A DNA stretch of 64,000 bases from DATBSL01 sp963729875 (GCA_963729875.1 CAVSPR010000009.1:372001-436000), one strand, 5' to 3'. Positions 1 to 9,037 are shown, numbered from the stretch's first letter. The notes: generated by a model not told the origin, from the sequence alone. Program-made: numbers and translations.

Positions 1-822
1 GTGGTAGTTGCTCGAGAGGCACACCTCGACCGCGATCCTGTCCCGGGCCAGCCGCTTGACGAGCTCGGGGTCCTGGGCCGCGGCGCAGCCGTGGCCGATG
101 CGGTCGACGCCCAGCTCGTCCACCGCCTGCCAGACGTAGTCGACCGGGGCGTCCTCGCCCGCGTGCGCGGTGAGCCCCAGCCGGCCGAGCCGGGCCATCT
201 CGTAGGCGCTGCGGAAGAGGCGCGGCGGGTTGCCCCGCTCCGGGCCCGCGATGTCGAAGCCCACGACGCCGGTGCGCTCGTGCAGGTGCTGCGCCTCGGC
301 CAGGGACTGTCGGGCGAGGAGCTTCGCGATGTGCGGCCCGTGCTGGCGCATCGTGATCACGATGAGCCCCAGCTTCATCCGGGGGTGCTTCCTCTGCACG
401 TGGTTGAGGCCCGACAGGGCGGCCCGGATGGACTGGCGGGGGGTGAGGCCGGCGTAGGTGTGGATGAGCGGGGCGTAGCGCAGCTCGAGCGTCTGGACGC
501 CGGCGCCCGCCGCGGCGAGGCCGATCGCCTCGACCACCTTCGAGATGTTCTCGTAGAACTGCGTCACCCACAGGGGGTAGTGCATCTTGTCGAGGTAGGC
601 GAGGAGCGTCCCTTCCTCGCCGTCCTGGATCTCGAGGTAGCGGCGCATCTCCGGCAGCGATTCGGCCGGGTGGAGCTTGTAGTGGCGCATCAGCTCCCAG
701 GTCACCTCGGCGGGGATGGAGCCGTCCACGTGCTGGTGCAGCTCCACCTTCGGCAGGTCTCGCAAGCGCTCCGCGAGCTCCGGGGACCGGGGGGCTTCGG
801 GGAACGGGGGGGGCGGGCTCAC
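1..822 (-). CDS. add: Adenosine deaminase family protein (C-terminus beyond the window)
   Basis: Purine salvage enzyme of the metallo-dependent hydrolase superfamily, expected to deaminate adenosine to inosine in the cytoplasm. The 274 visible residues carry the first zinc-binding HxH (ELHQH, residues 29 and 31), the catalytic HAGE block (about 220-223), the RIGHG block (about 241-245) and the conserved SSN stretch (about 270-272). The final metal-binding Asp pair lies outside the window. The GTG start at 822 gives an N-terminus of normal length (M-S-P-P-P-P); no upstream ATG is available. It is divergent from tex with about 100 bp between the starts. An adenine or other nucleoside deaminase of the same family is possible, but the motif set fits adenosine deaminase. 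Confidence 0.85.
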   Translation of the reverse strand, partial: MSPPPPFPEAPRSPELAERLRDLPKVELHQHVDGSIPAEVTWELMRHYKLHPAESLPEMRRYLEIQDGEEGTLLAYLDKMHYPLWVTQFYENISKVVEAIGLAAAGAGVQTLELRYAPLIHTYAGLTPRQSIRAALSGLNHVQRKHPRMKLGLIVITMRQHGPHIAKLLARQSLAEAQHLHERTGVVGFDIAGPERGNPPRLFRSAYEMARLGRLGLTAHAGEDAPVDYVWQAVDELGVDRIGHGCAAAQDPELVKRLARDRIAVEVCLSSNYH

Positions 823-924
823 GGGCGCACGTTAGCACGGCCCCCGGCCGGGCCGCCACGTGAGCGGGGGCCTTTCCCCACGACCCCGAATAGTGGCAGC
901 ATTGGGGCCCTTCGAGCGCCCGCC

Positions 925-3408
925 TTGAGCGACCCCCTCCCCCCCGCCTTCGACACCTGGATCGGCGGACGCTGCCCGGGCCTCCCCCTCCCCGGGGTGC
1001 GGGCGGTGATCGACCTCGCCGCGGACGGCGCCACGGTGCCGTTCATCACGCGCTACCGCAAGGAGCGCACCGGCGGGCTCGACGAGGTGGCCGTTCGCCA
1101 GGTCCTCGAGGCGAAGGATCTCTTCGAGAAGATCCTGTCCCGCCAGGCCATCATCGTGGAGTCGATCGAGCGCCACGCCACCCTCACCCCCGAGCTGCGG
1201 GAGCGGGTCCTCTCCACGTTCGACCTCGACGCCCTCGAGGACCTCTACCACCCCTATCGTCAGCAAAAGAAGAACCGTGCCCTCACGGCGCGCGAGGCGG
1301 GTCTCGAGCCCCTCGCGGAATGGATCTGGAACTGCGGCCACGGGACGGAGACGCCGCAGGAGGGCCAGACCCTGGAGCTCTGGGCGTTCACCTTCCGCGA
1401 CGAGGAGAAAGGCGTCCCCGACGCGAAGGCCGCGATCGAGGGGGCGCGCGACATCCTCGTCGAGCGCCTGGCGGGGACCCCGGAGCTGCGAGCCCTCGTG
1501 CGCAGGGCCTACTTCGAGAACGGCTGGCTGCGCGCCACGAAGACGGAGAAGGCGAAGCCCCACAGCAAGTTCGAGGCCTACTTCGCCTTCCAGGAAAAGG
1601 TCTCGTCCCTGCGCGAGCCCGCGAGCTCCCACCGCACCCTCGCGGTCCGGCGCGGCCAGGCGGAGGACGAGCTCCAGGTCTCGGTCGGCGGACCGCCCGA
1701 CGACGCCGAGTGGGAGGCTCGCCTCGTGGCCGCGTTCGAGGCGGCCGCCTGCACGGTGCCCGAATCCCCGGGGGCCGAGGTGCTGCGCCACGCGGGCCGG
1801 ATCGCGTTCAAGAACAACGTGCGCACGTCGATCGAGAACGAGGTGCACCGGGTGCTCAAGGAGGCGGCGGACGCCGCGGCGTCGCACGTCTTCGCCGAGA
1901 ACGTGCGCCGGCGGCTCCTCGAGGCGCCCCTCGGACCGAAAGCCGTGCTCGGGGTGGACCCGGGGATCCGCACCGGGTGCAAGCTCGCCGCGGTGGACGC
2001 GGCCGGGAAGTTCGTGGCGACCGAGGTCGTGCACCTGCAGGCCGACGAGCAGAGGCCGGCGGCCGGCGAGACCGTCCTGCGCCTCGTGCGCGAGCACGCG
2101 CCGGCGGCGGTGGCCGTGGGCAACGGGACGGGGGGGCGCGAGGCCGAGGTGTTCGTGCGCAAAGCGCTGCGCGAGGCCGGGATCGAGCTCCCGGTCGTGC
2201 TCTTGAGCGAGGCGGGGGCGAGCGTCTACAGCACGAGCGACGCCGCCCGCGCCGAGTTCCCGGACCTCGACGCCACGGTGCGCGGGGCGATCTCGATCGC
2301 CCGGCGGCTGCAGGACCCGCTGGCGGAGCTCGTGAAGATCGAGCCGCGCAGCATCGGGGTGGGCCAGTACCAGCACGACGTGGCCCACGCCGCCCTGCAG
2401 CGGGCGCTCGACGCGGTCGTCGAGGACTGCGTGAACCGGGTCGGAGTCGACCTCAACACCGCCTCGCGCCACCTGCTCGCGCACGTGGCGGGCATCGGGC
2501 CCGCGCTCGCCGGCGCGATCGTCGAGCACCGGGAGCAGCACGGGCTCTTCCGCTCGCGCCAGCAGCTCCTCGAGGTACCCCGCTTCGGCCCGAAGGCCTT
2601 CGAGCAGGCGGCCGGCTTCCTGCGCGTCCCCGGGGGCGAGCACCCCCTCGACTCCACCGCGGTGCACCCCGAGCGCTACGCCGCCCTCGAGGCCCTCGCC
2701 GCGCGTCTCGGCAAGGGGGTGGCGGAGCTGCTCGGGCCCGGCGCCGCGCTCGTGCGCGAGGCGGTCGGGCTCAAGGAAGAGCTCGGCGCCTTCACGTGGG
2801 AGGACGTCGTCGCGGAGCTCGAGAAGCCGGGCAGGGACCCTCGCGAGACCTTCGTCCCGTTCGCCTTCCGCGAGGACTTGCGACGGCTCGAGGACCTGAA
2901 ACCCGGGATGACGTGCCCCGGGGTCGTCACGAACGTGACGAACTTCGGCGTGTTCGTCGACGTCGGCGTGCACCACGACGGCCTCGTCCACGTCTCCCAG
3001 CTCGGGGCGAAGTTCGTGAAGGACCCGACGACCGCGTTCAAGCCGGGGGACCGCGTGCAGGCCCGCGTGCTCAAGGTGGACCTCGAGAAGAAGCAGATCT
3101 CGTTGACCCTGCGCCCCGCCGCGCAGCGGCGGCCCCCGAAGCCGAAGCCGCGTCCGCCCGACCGGCGACCCGCACCGTCCCGCCCGCCCGCGACGAGAGC
3201 CGTGGCCGAGCCGAAGCCCGGGGCGGACGCCCGGCCCGCTGCGGACACGAAGCCCGCGCGTCCGCCCGGTCCGCGCCCGGAACGCAGAGCCCCCAGCGGG
3301 CGCCCGCCCACCCGTCCGCCCGCCGAGAAGCGGCCCGAGCCGCGCCGGCAGGTGTTCAACAACCCGTTCGCCGTCCTGGCGGGGCTCAAGGTGCCACCGA
3401 AGAAGTAA
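925..3408 (+). CDS. tex: Tex family RNA-binding transcription accessory protein
   Basis: Nucleic-acid-binding protein of the Tex/Spt6 family, thought to act on transcription or RNA turnover. Domains in order: Tex N-terminal helical domain (VPFITRYRKERTGGLDE), a YqgF/RNase H-like domain beginning near residue 341 (VLGVDPGIRTGCK), tandem helix-hairpin-helix motifs about 515-570 (HVAGIGPALA, VPRFGPKAFE), an S1 domain about 655-730 (GVVTNVTNFGVFVD), and a Pro/Arg/Lys-rich low-complexity tail of about 95 residues that ordinary Tex proteins (about 720-780 aa) lack. The frame stays open far upstream, but that part is antisense to the deaminase gene. I place the start at TTG 925 (L-S-D-P-L-P-P), immediately before family homology; no ATG or good ribosome site exists there, so the start is uncertain. 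Confidence 0.9.
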   Translation: MSDPLPPAFDTWIGGRCPGLPLPGVRAVIDLAADGATVPFITRYRKERTGGLDEVAVRQVLEAKDLFEKILSRQAIIVESIERHATLTPELRERVLSTFDLDALEDLYHPYRQQKKNRALTAREAGLEPLAEWIWNCGHGTETPQEGQTLELWAFTFRDEEKGVPDAKAAIEGARDILVERLAGTPELRALVRRAYFENGWLRATKTEKAKPHSKFEAYFAFQEKVSSLREPASSHRTLAVRRGQAEDELQVSVGGPPDDAEWEARLVAAFEAAACTVPESPGAEVLRHAGRIAFKNNVRTSIENEVHRVLKEAADAAASHVFAENVRRRLLEAPLGPKAVLGVDPGIRTGCKLAAVDAAGKFVATEVVHLQADEQRPAAGETVLRLVREHAPAAVAVGNGTGGREAEVFVRKALREAGIELPVVLLSEAGASVYSTSDAARAEFPDLDATVRGAISIARRLQDPLAELVKIEPRSIGVGQYQHDVAHAALQRALDAVVEDCVNRVGVDLNTASRHLLAHVAGIGPALAGAIVEHREQHGLFRSRQQLLEVPRFGPKAFEQAAGFLRVPGGEHPLDSTAVHPERYAALEALAARLGKGVAELLGPGAALVREAVGLKEELGAFTWEDVVAELEKPGRDPRETFVPFAFREDLRRLEDLKPGMTCPGVVTNVTNFGVFVDVGVHHDGLVHVSQLGAKFVKDPTTAFKPGDRVQARVLKVDLEKKQISLTLRPAAQRRPPKPKPRPPDRRPAPSRPPATRAVAEPKPGADARPAADTKPARPPGPRPERRAPSGRPPTRPPAEKRPEPRRQVFNNPFAVLAGLKVPPKK

Positions 3409-3438
3409 CGACGGGGGGGGCGAGAGGCCCGGAGAGAG

Positions 3439-3457
3439 CGAGCCGGGGACCGGCTCG
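3439..3457 (+). other. Perfect 8-bp hairpin after tex
   Basis: CGAGCCGG and CCGGCTCG pair perfectly around a 3-nt loop, 31 bp after the tex stop. No T-run follows, so it is not a textbook intrinsic terminator. It may be a Rho-type or processing hairpin at the 3' end of the tex mRNA. Confidence 0.5.
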
Positions 3458-3460
3458 ACC

Positions 3461-3480
3461 CAGGGGCCTTCAGGGGCCTT
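3461..3480 (+). repeat. Tandem 10-bp repeat (2 copies)
   Basis: CAGGGGCCTT occurs twice back to back between tex and the aminotransferase. A G-run/C-run foldback (CCGGGGGG pairing with CCCCCCCGG, about 3485-3506) follows directly. The 180-bp gap is therefore unusually rich in secondary structure, but I see no known riboswitch in it. Confidence 0.5.
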
Positions 3481-3540
3481 CCAACCGGGGGGATCCGCCC
3501 CCCCGGCGCCCCCGGAGCGGGTGGCAGGGTTGATGCTTAG

Positions 3541-3574
3541 AAAGCCGGGGGGCGCGGCGCGCCCGCAAGGCTTT
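3541..3574 (+). promoter_or_regulatory. Leader stem-loop just upstream of the aminotransferase
   Basis: AAAGCC (3541-3546) pairs with GGCTTT (3569-3574), with a second inner GC stem, ending 14 bp before the ATG at 3589 and just 5' of its GGAGG-like ribosome site (about 3578-3582). The position would let it modulate translation; this is an inference from sequence only. Confidence 0.35.
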
Positions 3575-3588
3575 CGCGGAGGTCGGTC

Positions 3589-4902
3589 ATGCCGATTCCA
3601 GCCCTGGAGCTCGAGGCCCATAAGGCCGTTTCACCGATGAACGGGAAGAGGAACGGGACCGTCGCTCCCACGCTGTGGAAGGACCGCTTCGCCCAGCGCA
3701 CGCAGCGGATGACGAGCTCGGCGATCCGGGAGCTGCTCAAGTACACCGAGAAGCCCGACGTGATCTCGTTCGCGGGCGGGCTGCCGGCGCCGGAGGTGTT
3801 CCCCTTCGCGGAGATCGAGCTCGCCGCCGCGACGGTGCTGCGGGAGCACGGGAAGACGGCTCTCCAGTACAGCCCGACCGAGGGCTTCCTGCCGCTGAGG
3901 GAGCTGCTCGTGCGCCACATGGCACGCTACGGGATCAAGGTCAAGCCGGCGAACGTCCTCGTCACCTCCGGCTCCCAGCAGGGGCTCGACCTCATCGGCA
4001 AGCTCTTCGTGAATCCCGGGGACCGCATCCTCACCGAGTCGCCCACCTACCTGGGCGCGCTCCAGGCGTGGGCCGCGTACCAGGCCGAGTACCTCACGGT
4101 GCCCGTGGACGACGACGGGCTCGACGTGGGGAAGCTCGAGGGACAGCTGCGGGGCGGCCCGAAGTTCCTCTACATCCTGCCCAACTTCCAGAACCCCGCG
4201 GGCGTCACCTTGAGCCTCGAGCGCCGCCGGCGGCTCGTCGAGCTCGCCAACCACTACGGCGCGCCCATCGTCGAGGACGACCCGTACGGGCAGCTGCGCT
4301 ACGAGGGCGAGCACCTCCCGCCCCTCGTCCAGCTCGACGCCGAGATGCACGACTGCGCGAAGGGGGACTGCGACTTCACCGGCGACGTGCTCTACCTCTC
4401 GACGCTCAGCAAGACGCTCGCCCCCGGCCTGCGCATCGCGTGGGTGGTGGCGCCGGAGTCCGTGATCGCGCGCCTCGTCCAGATGAAGCAGGGGGCCGAC
4501 CTCCACACCAGCACCTTCGGCCAGATGGTGGCATACGAGGTGGCGAAGGACGGCTTCCTGGACCGCCACGTGCGGAAGATCCGCGAGGTCTACGGCGAGC
4601 GGAGGAACGCCATGCTGGCCGCTCTCGAGCGGCACTTCCCGGAAGAGGTCCGCTGGACGAAGCCTCAGGGCGGGCTCTTCCTCTGGGCCACCCTGCCCGA
4701 GGGCTTCGACTCGACCGACGTCCTCAAGGAGGCGCTCGGCCAGGAGAGGGTGGCGTTCGTCCCCGGGACTTCGTTCTTCCCGCGGGGCGGGGGCGAGCGC
4801 ACCTGCCGCCTCAACTTCTCCTACGCCGGGCCGGACGTCATCGACGAGGGGATCCGCCGGCTGGGGAACGTGATCAAGCGACGCCTCGCCGCCCGCGCCT
4901 AG
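3589..4902 (+). CDS. PLP-dependent aminotransferase, class I/II (2-aminoadipate/MocR-like)
   Basis: Fold-type I aminotransferase, 437 aa, probably acting on an aromatic, branched or 2-aminoadipate-type amino acid. The N-terminal signature SFAGGLPAPEVFP is the one seen in LysN/2-aminoadipate transaminases and the catalytic part of MocR proteins. The PLP-binding lysine is K275 (LSTLSKTLAPGLR), the PLP-contacting NPAG motif lies about residue 203, and the C-terminal arginine region (RLNFSYA) is intact. There is no winged-helix domain, so it is an enzyme and not a MocR regulator. ATG 3589 follows GGAGGTCGGTC; an in-frame ATG at 3637 (MNGKRNG) also sits before the conserved region and cannot be excluded. 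It is a single gene, convergent with the peptidase gene (19-bp gap). Exact substrate is unknown. Confidence 0.85.
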   Translation: MPIPALELEAHKAVSPMNGKRNGTVAPTLWKDRFAQRTQRMTSSAIRELLKYTEKPDVISFAGGLPAPEVFPFAEIELAAATVLREHGKTALQYSPTEGFLPLRELLVRHMARYGIKVKPANVLVTSGSQQGLDLIGKLFVNPGDRILTESPTYLGALQAWAAYQAEYLTVPVDDDGLDVGKLEGQLRGGPKFLYILPNFQNPAGVTLSLERRRRLVELANHYGAPIVEDDPYGQLRYEGEHLPPLVQLDAEMHDCAKGDCDFTGDVLYLSTLSKTLAPGLRIAWVVAPESVIARLVQMKQGADLHTSTFGQMVAYEVAKDGFLDRHVRKIREVYGERRNAMLAALERHFPEEVRWTKPQGGLFLWATLPEGFDSTDVLKEALGQERVAFVPGTSFFPRGGGERTCRLNFSYAGPDVIDEGIRRLGNVIKRRLAARA

Positions 4903-4921
4903 GCCTTCCGCCTCGCCACGG

Positions 4922-6979
4922 CTACTTCTCGATCCCCATCTGGCCGAGGACGAAGGCGTAGTCGAACGCCACCTCGCGCAGGTAGTCGTAGCGTCCCGAG
5001 GCCCCGCCGTGGCCGGCCGCGAGGTTGGTCTTCAGCAGGAGCACGTTCGCGTCGGTCTTGAGCGTGCGCAGCTTCGCCACGTACTTGGCCGGCTCCCAGT
5101 ACATGACCTGGCTGTCGTTGAAGGACGTCTTCACGAGCATGGCCGGGTAGGCCTTCCGCTCGAGGTTCGTGTACGGGCAGTACGACCGGATGTAGTCGTA
5201 CGCCGCCCTCTCCTTCGGGTTGCCCCACTCCTCGAACTCGCCCACGGTGAGGGGGAGCGTCTCGTCGAGCATCGTGTTGACGACGTCCACGAACGGGACC
5301 TTCGACACCACCGCCTTCCACAGGTCCGGTCGCATGTTGGCCACGGCGCCCATCAGGAGGCCGCCGGCGCTGCCGCCCTCGATGACGAGCCGGTCCCGGC
5401 TCCCGTACTTCCCTTCCCGCAGGAACTCGGCGGCGGCGATGAAGTCGGTGAACGTGTTCTTCTTCTGCAGCATCCGCCCCGCATCGTGCCAGGGCTTGCC
5501 CAGGTCCCCCCCGCCGCGGACGTGGGCCAACGCGACGACGACGCCGCGGTCGAGGAGGCTCACGCGGTTCGAGGAGAAGGTGACGGGCAGGGGGAAGCCG
5601 TAGGACCCGTAGCCGTACAGGAAGACCGGCGCGGAGCCGTCCTTCGGGAGCCCCTTCCGGTAGACGATCGAGAGGGGCACCGTCACCCCGTCGGGGGCGG
5701 TGGCAAAGGCACGCTCGGTGACGTAGCGGGAGCGGTCGTAGCCCCCGAGCACCGGCTGCTCCTTCAGGAGCTTCGCCGCCCTCTTCTCCATGTCGTAGTC
5801 GAAGACGGAGCGCGGGGTGACGAGCGACTCGTAGGTGTAGCGGAAGGTCCTCGTGTCGAACTCGGGGTTCGCCTCCGGCCATGCCGAGTAGGCCGCCTCC
5901 GGAAAGGCGATGCGGTGGGAGGTGCCGCTCCGCAGGTCGGTGACCCGGACCTGCGGGAGCCCGCCCTCGCGCTCGAAGAGGACGAGGTGGTCGCGGAAGC
6001 AGTCGACGCCCTCCAGCATGACGTCGTTCCGGTGGGGAACGACCTCGGCCCAGCCCTCGCGCCCGGGCCTCGCCACCTCCGCCTTCACGAGGCGGAAGTT
6101 CCGCCCGGTGTCGTTCGTCCGGAGGTAGAAGACCTCGCCGTGGTGGTCGACGTCGTACTCCTGCTCCGGGACGCGGGGCGCCACGAGCCGCCACTCGCCG
6201 AGCGGCTCCGCGGCGGGGAGGACCCGGGCCTCGCTGGTCGTCAGGCTGCCAATGCCGAGGACGAGGTACTCGAGGCTCCGCGTGCGGTAGACGCCGACGT
6301 TGAAGGCCGCGTCCGCCTCCTCGTAGACGAGGTCGTGGGCGGGCTCCCCGAGACGGTGCCGGTAGAGCCGGTGCTGCCGCTTGGTGGACTCCTCCTCGAC
6401 GGTGTAGAAGAGGGTCCGGCCGTCCGGGGCCCAGGCCGCGGAGCCCACCTTCTCCGCGACCTTCTCCACGACCTCGCCCGAGCGGAGGTCCTTCACGAAC
6501 AGGGTGTACTGGCGAAAGCCCGTGTCGTCCGTCGAGTAGGCGAGCAGGCTCCCGTCGTCGCTCACCTGGTAGGCACCGAGCGCCATGAACGGCTTTCCCT
6601 CGGCCATGCGGTTGAGTTCGAGGGTCGTCTGCTCCTCGGCTTCGAGGCTCCCCTCCTTCCGGCAGTGGATCGGATACTGCTTCCCCTGCTCAGTGCGTGA
6701 GTAGTAGAAGAAGCCGCCCTTGCGCCAGGGGACGTTCTGGTCCGTCTCCTGGATGCGGGCGAGCATCTCCGCGTAGAGCGCCTGCTGGAAGGCCTCGGTG
6801 GGCTTCATCACCGCGTCGGCGTAGGCGTTCTCGGCCTCGAGGTAGGCCCGGACGTCCGGGTTCTCCTTCTCGCGCAGCCAGGCGTAGTCGTCCACGCGGC
6901 GCTCACCGTGGATCTCGCTCGTCTTCGAAACGACCTTCGCCACGGGGGGCTTCGGCCCGCCGCCGCCTTCGAGGAACAC
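4922..6979 (-). CDS. ptrB: Oligopeptidase B (prolyl oligopeptidase family S9)
   Basis: Serine peptidase cutting short peptides after basic residues. The 685-aa length matches E. coli PtrB (686). A seven-bladed propeller fills the N-terminal half, beginning HGERRVDDYAWLRE. The alpha/beta-hydrolase half carries Ser537 (GGSAGG), Asp622 (SFNDSQ) and His657 (AAGHGG), the same spacing as PtrB. No signal peptide, so probably cytoplasmic. The frame is open further upstream, but that overlaps the DUF5009 gene. I use GTG 6979, 5 bp after that gene's TGA and preceded by AAGGTCTGAG; it places the conserved start at the usual distance. Probably co-transcribed with the DUF5009 gene. Confidence 0.93.
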   Translation of the reverse strand: MFLEGGGGPKPPVAKVVSKTSEIHGERRVDDYAWLREKENPDVRAYLEAENAYADAVMKPTEAFQQALYAEMLARIQETDQNVPWRKGGFFYYSRTEQGKQYPIHCRKEGSLEAEEQTTLELNRMAEGKPFMALGAYQVSDDGSLLAYSTDDTGFRQYTLFVKDLRSGEVVEKVAEKVGSAAWAPDGRTLFYTVEEESTKRQHRLYRHRLGEPAHDLVYEEADAAFNVGVYRTRSLEYLVLGIGSLTTSEARVLPAAEPLGEWRLVAPRVPEQEYDVDHHGEVFYLRTNDTGRNFRLVKAEVARPGREGWAEVVPHRNDVMLEGVDCFRDHLVLFEREGGLPQVRVTDLRSGTSHRIAFPEAAYSAWPEANPEFDTRTFRYTYESLVTPRSVFDYDMEKRAAKLLKEQPVLGGYDRSRYVTERAFATAPDGVTVPLSIVYRKGLPKDGSAPVFLYGYGSYGFPLPVTFSSNRVSLLDRGVVVALAHVRGGGDLGKPWHDAGRMLQKKNTFTDFIAAAEFLREGKYGSRDRLVIEGGSAGGLLMGAVANMRPDLWKAVVSKVPFVDVVNTMLDETLPLTVGEFEEWGNPKERAAYDYIRSYCPYTNLERKAYPAMLVKTSFNDSQVMYWEPAKYVAKLRTLKTDANVLLLKTNLAAGHGGASGRYDYLREVAFDYAFVLGQMGIEK

Positions 6980-6984
6980 GGTGC

Positions 6985-8109
6985 TCAGACCTTGAGGTAG
7001 ATCCCCCGGCGATCCATCCAGAGGGCCAGGAGGTAGAACAGAAAGACGAACGAGACCGCCCAGGCGAAGGAGGCCTCGTGGGGAGGCAGCCAGCTCGCGT
7101 AGAGCGCCTCGTAGAGGCGCCGCCACAGGCTGACCGCCTCGCCGGAGGCGTCCGCCCACTTGACGGACAGGAGCGTCCGGGCCAGGAGACCGGCCCCCAC
7201 GTACACCGCGATCGCGTTCTTGCCGTAGGTCACGAACGGAGTGGCCCAGCGCTTCCAGCCGGCCACGTCCACGACGAAGTAGGTGAGCCCGAACAGCGCG
7301 GCGGCGAGGCCGCCGGTGAGCAGCACGAAGGACGACGTCCAGATGTTCTTGTTGACCGGGAAGAGGAGCCAGGCCGGAGCCGCCTCGCTCCAGAGGACGC
7401 CGAGCAAGGTGAGCGCGAGCCCGCCGAGGAGGAGGCCCAGCGTCTTCGCGAGCGGTCGGCGAGAGGAGCGCACCCACTCGCCGAAGAGGAGACCCAGCAG
7501 CGTGGTCGCGATCGCGGGGAACGTCGAGAGCGTGCCCTCGGGGTCCCAGGTCTTCGAGACGCTCCAGACGTGGGGCACGAGGAGGATGCGGTCGAGCTGG
7601 GCCGAGAGGTTCGTCTGCATCTCGAGGTTGGGCGGGTGGCCCTCGGGGCCCGTCACCTTCGTCATGAGCGCCCAGTAGCCGACGAGGATCGTGACCACGA
7701 GCGTGGCCTGTCCCCGCGGGCGCAGCCAGCGCTTCGCCGCCCACGCCGCGAGGTAGCAGATCCCGATGCGCTGCAGGACGCCCGGCCAGCGCAACGTGAG
7801 GATGGGGAAGTAGGGGTAGAGGGCCAGGAGCAGGCCGAGGCCGACGAGCTTCAGCGCCCGCACGACGGCCGGGCGGAACTCGAGACGGCGCGAGAACGTG
7901 AGCGACATCCCGACCATGAACAGGAAGAACGGGAAGATGAGGTCGGTGGGCGTCCACCCGTGCCAGGGCACGTGGAGCAGCGGCCAGTAGACGTGGGCCC
8001 ACTCCCCGGGGTTGTTGACGAGGATCATGGCGGCGATCGTCAGGCCGCGGAAGGCGTCGAGGGAGACGAGGCGGGAGGTCGCGGAGGGCGGCTGGGTCAC
8101 GGGGGCCAT
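6985..8109 (-). CDS. DUF5009 / heparan-alpha-glucosaminide N-acetyltransferase-like membrane protein
   Basis: Integral membrane protein of 374 aa with about ten hydrophobic segments, beginning with the family signature SLDAFRGLTIAAMI and continuing with PTDLIFPFFLFMVG. Proteins of this COG4299/DUF5009 group resemble the eukaryotic lysosomal enzyme that acetylates terminal glucosamine of heparan sulfate, and acyl-transfer across the membrane is the usual prediction. ATG 8109 lies right before the first membrane segment, and the longer open frame runs into the cold-shock terminator. It is 5 bp ahead of the oligopeptidase B gene on the same strand. Role in this organism is inferred; the amino-sugar genes elsewhere in the window make glycan acylation plausible. 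Confidence 0.8.
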   Translation of the reverse strand: MAPVTQPPSATSRLVSLDAFRGLTIAAMILVNNPGEWAHVYWPLLHVPWHGWTPTDLIFPFFLFMVGMSLTFSRRLEFRPAVVRALKLVGLGLLLALYPYFPILTLRWPGVLQRIGICYLAAWAAKRWLRPRGQATLVVTILVGYWALMTKVTGPEGHPPNLEMQTNLSAQLDRILLVPHVWSVSKTWDPEGTLSTFPAIATTLLGLLFGEWVRSSRRPLAKTLGLLLGGLALTLLGVLWSEAAPAWLLFPVNKNIWTSSFVLLTGGLAAALFGLTYFVVDVAGWKRWATPFVTYGKNAIAVYVGAGLLARTLLSVKWADASGEAVSLWRRLYEALYASWLPPHEASFAWAVSFVFLFYLLALWMDRRGIYLKV

Positions 8110-8141
8110 CCTACCAAGCCGCGGGCGCGCCCGGGACCGCC

Positions 8142-8180
8142 GGAAAAGGAAAACGCCCGGAGCCTCGCGGCCCCGGGCGC
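8142..8180 (-). terminator. Rho-independent terminator of the cold-shock gene
   Basis: On the minus strand CGCCCGG (8179-8173) pairs with CCGGGCG (8160-8154) across a 12-nt GC-rich loop and is followed by TTTTCCTTTT. It starts about 30 bp after the csp stop codon and separates csp from the DUF5009 gene on the same strand. Confidence 0.75.
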
Positions 8181-8209
8181 CTCTCGGTTCAGTGGCTCGA
8201 AAGAGTCCC

Positions 8210-8413
8210 CTACCCGATCTTCTGGACGTTCGCGGCGCGCGGCCCCTTGGGGCTGTCGACGACCTCGAACTTAACGCGGTCACCCTCGTTGAGAGTCCGG
8301 AACCCCTCCGCCTTGATCTCGCTGTGGTGGACGAACACGTCCGGCCCACCCTCGCGGGAGAGGAAACCGAAGCCCTTGGACTCGTTGAACCACTTCACCG
8401 TACCTTCGACCAT
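8210..8413 (-). CDS. Cold-shock protein (CspA family)
   Basis: Single-stranded nucleic-acid chaperone of 67 aa. It has both RNA-binding motifs of the cold-shock domain: KGFGFLS (RNP1) and DVFVHHS (RNP2), preceded by GTVKWFNESK. The ATG at 8413 begins the canonical MVEGTVKWF; the upstream open frame is leader. The gap to the next gene upstream is about 170 bp, compatible with the long 5' leader typical of csp genes, though I cannot identify a structured thermosensor. It is followed by a clear terminator and so is probably monocistronic. Confidence 0.95.
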   Translation of the reverse strand: MVEGTVKWFNESKGFGFLSREGGPDVFVHHSEIKAEGFRTLNEGDRVKFEVVDSPKGPRAANVQKIG

Positions 8414-8581
8414 GAACGTATAGGCCTCCCTAGCCTTCGCCTGGCGACAAGCTACGTGCACGCCAACCCCCGAAACGGCCCACCGTGGGCGGCCCCGGGC
8501 AACGGGCGCCAGAGCGACAGTCACCAGGCGACAAGAAACTAGCAAAAGTGCTTTCGGCGCGTCAAGGCGCCTTTCGGGGCT

Positions 8582-9037
8582 CTAGCGTCCCTCCCGGGCG
8601 GGGAGGAGGCCGCCGAGGGCCCAGCCGAGGGCCCCCGCGATCCCGTTCAGGATGGCGTTGACCACGAGGCCGCCGGCCCGGATCCCCAGCGCCTGCCCGA
8701 GCCCCACCGCCTCGGGCTGGTTGAGCGCCGTCGGGTGGGAGAAGTAGCTGGAGACGCCGAGGACGTAGGACGCGGCCGTCGAGAGCAGGATCACGAGCTG
8801 GGCCACGACGGCCATGAACGCGGCAAAGCCCGCCGCCTTTCCCAGGCGCCAGCCGAGCCAGGCACGGGTGAACAGCGCGGAAAACAGCGAGGCGAAGAGG
8901 CACAGGGTGACGATGCTGAAGACGTGGGTGCCCTTCTCGTAGGGCACGCCAAACACCGTCCCCTGGAGCCACCGGCCGACGGTCACGATTCCCAGCATCA
9001 CGAAGAACGGCCGCGCCAGCCGCAGGTACTCGTTCAT
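8582..9037 (-). CDS. Small multi-pass membrane protein of unknown function
   Basis: 151 aa with about four hydrophobic segments (near residues 10-28, 38-58, 66-92 and 120-145) and small-residue-rich helices near the end (GLVVNAILNGIAGALGWALGG). I do not recognise the family. The start ATG 9037 is preceded by an AGGAGG-type site at good spacing. It begins 10 bp after the PilZ-domain gene and should be the last gene of the ferredoxin-PilZ-membrane operon. The gene reads like a real membrane protein in codon use and composition. No function is proposed. Confidence 0.7.
   Translation of the reverse strand: MNEYLRLARPFFVMLGIVTVGRWLQGTVFGVPYEKGTHVFSIVTLCLFASLFSALFTRAWLGWRLGKAAGFAAFMAVVAQLVILLSTAASYVLGVSSYFSHPTALNQPEAVGLGQALGIRAGGLVVNAILNGIAGALGWALGGLLPAREGR

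Noticed and set aside
1..924. Plus-strand open frame continuous with tex
   Set aside because: It is antisense to a clear adenosine deaminase with catalytic motifs; codon bias and homology of the plus frame start only near 925.
832..3621. 929-codon minus-strand open frame opposite tex
   Set aside because: Arg/Gly/Leu-rich shadow of a high-GC gene, no recognisable domain, while tex is unmistakable on the other strand.
8414..8581. RNA thermosensor in the csp leader
   Set aside because: The region is long enough, but I could not identify a cold-box or conserved alternative pairing.
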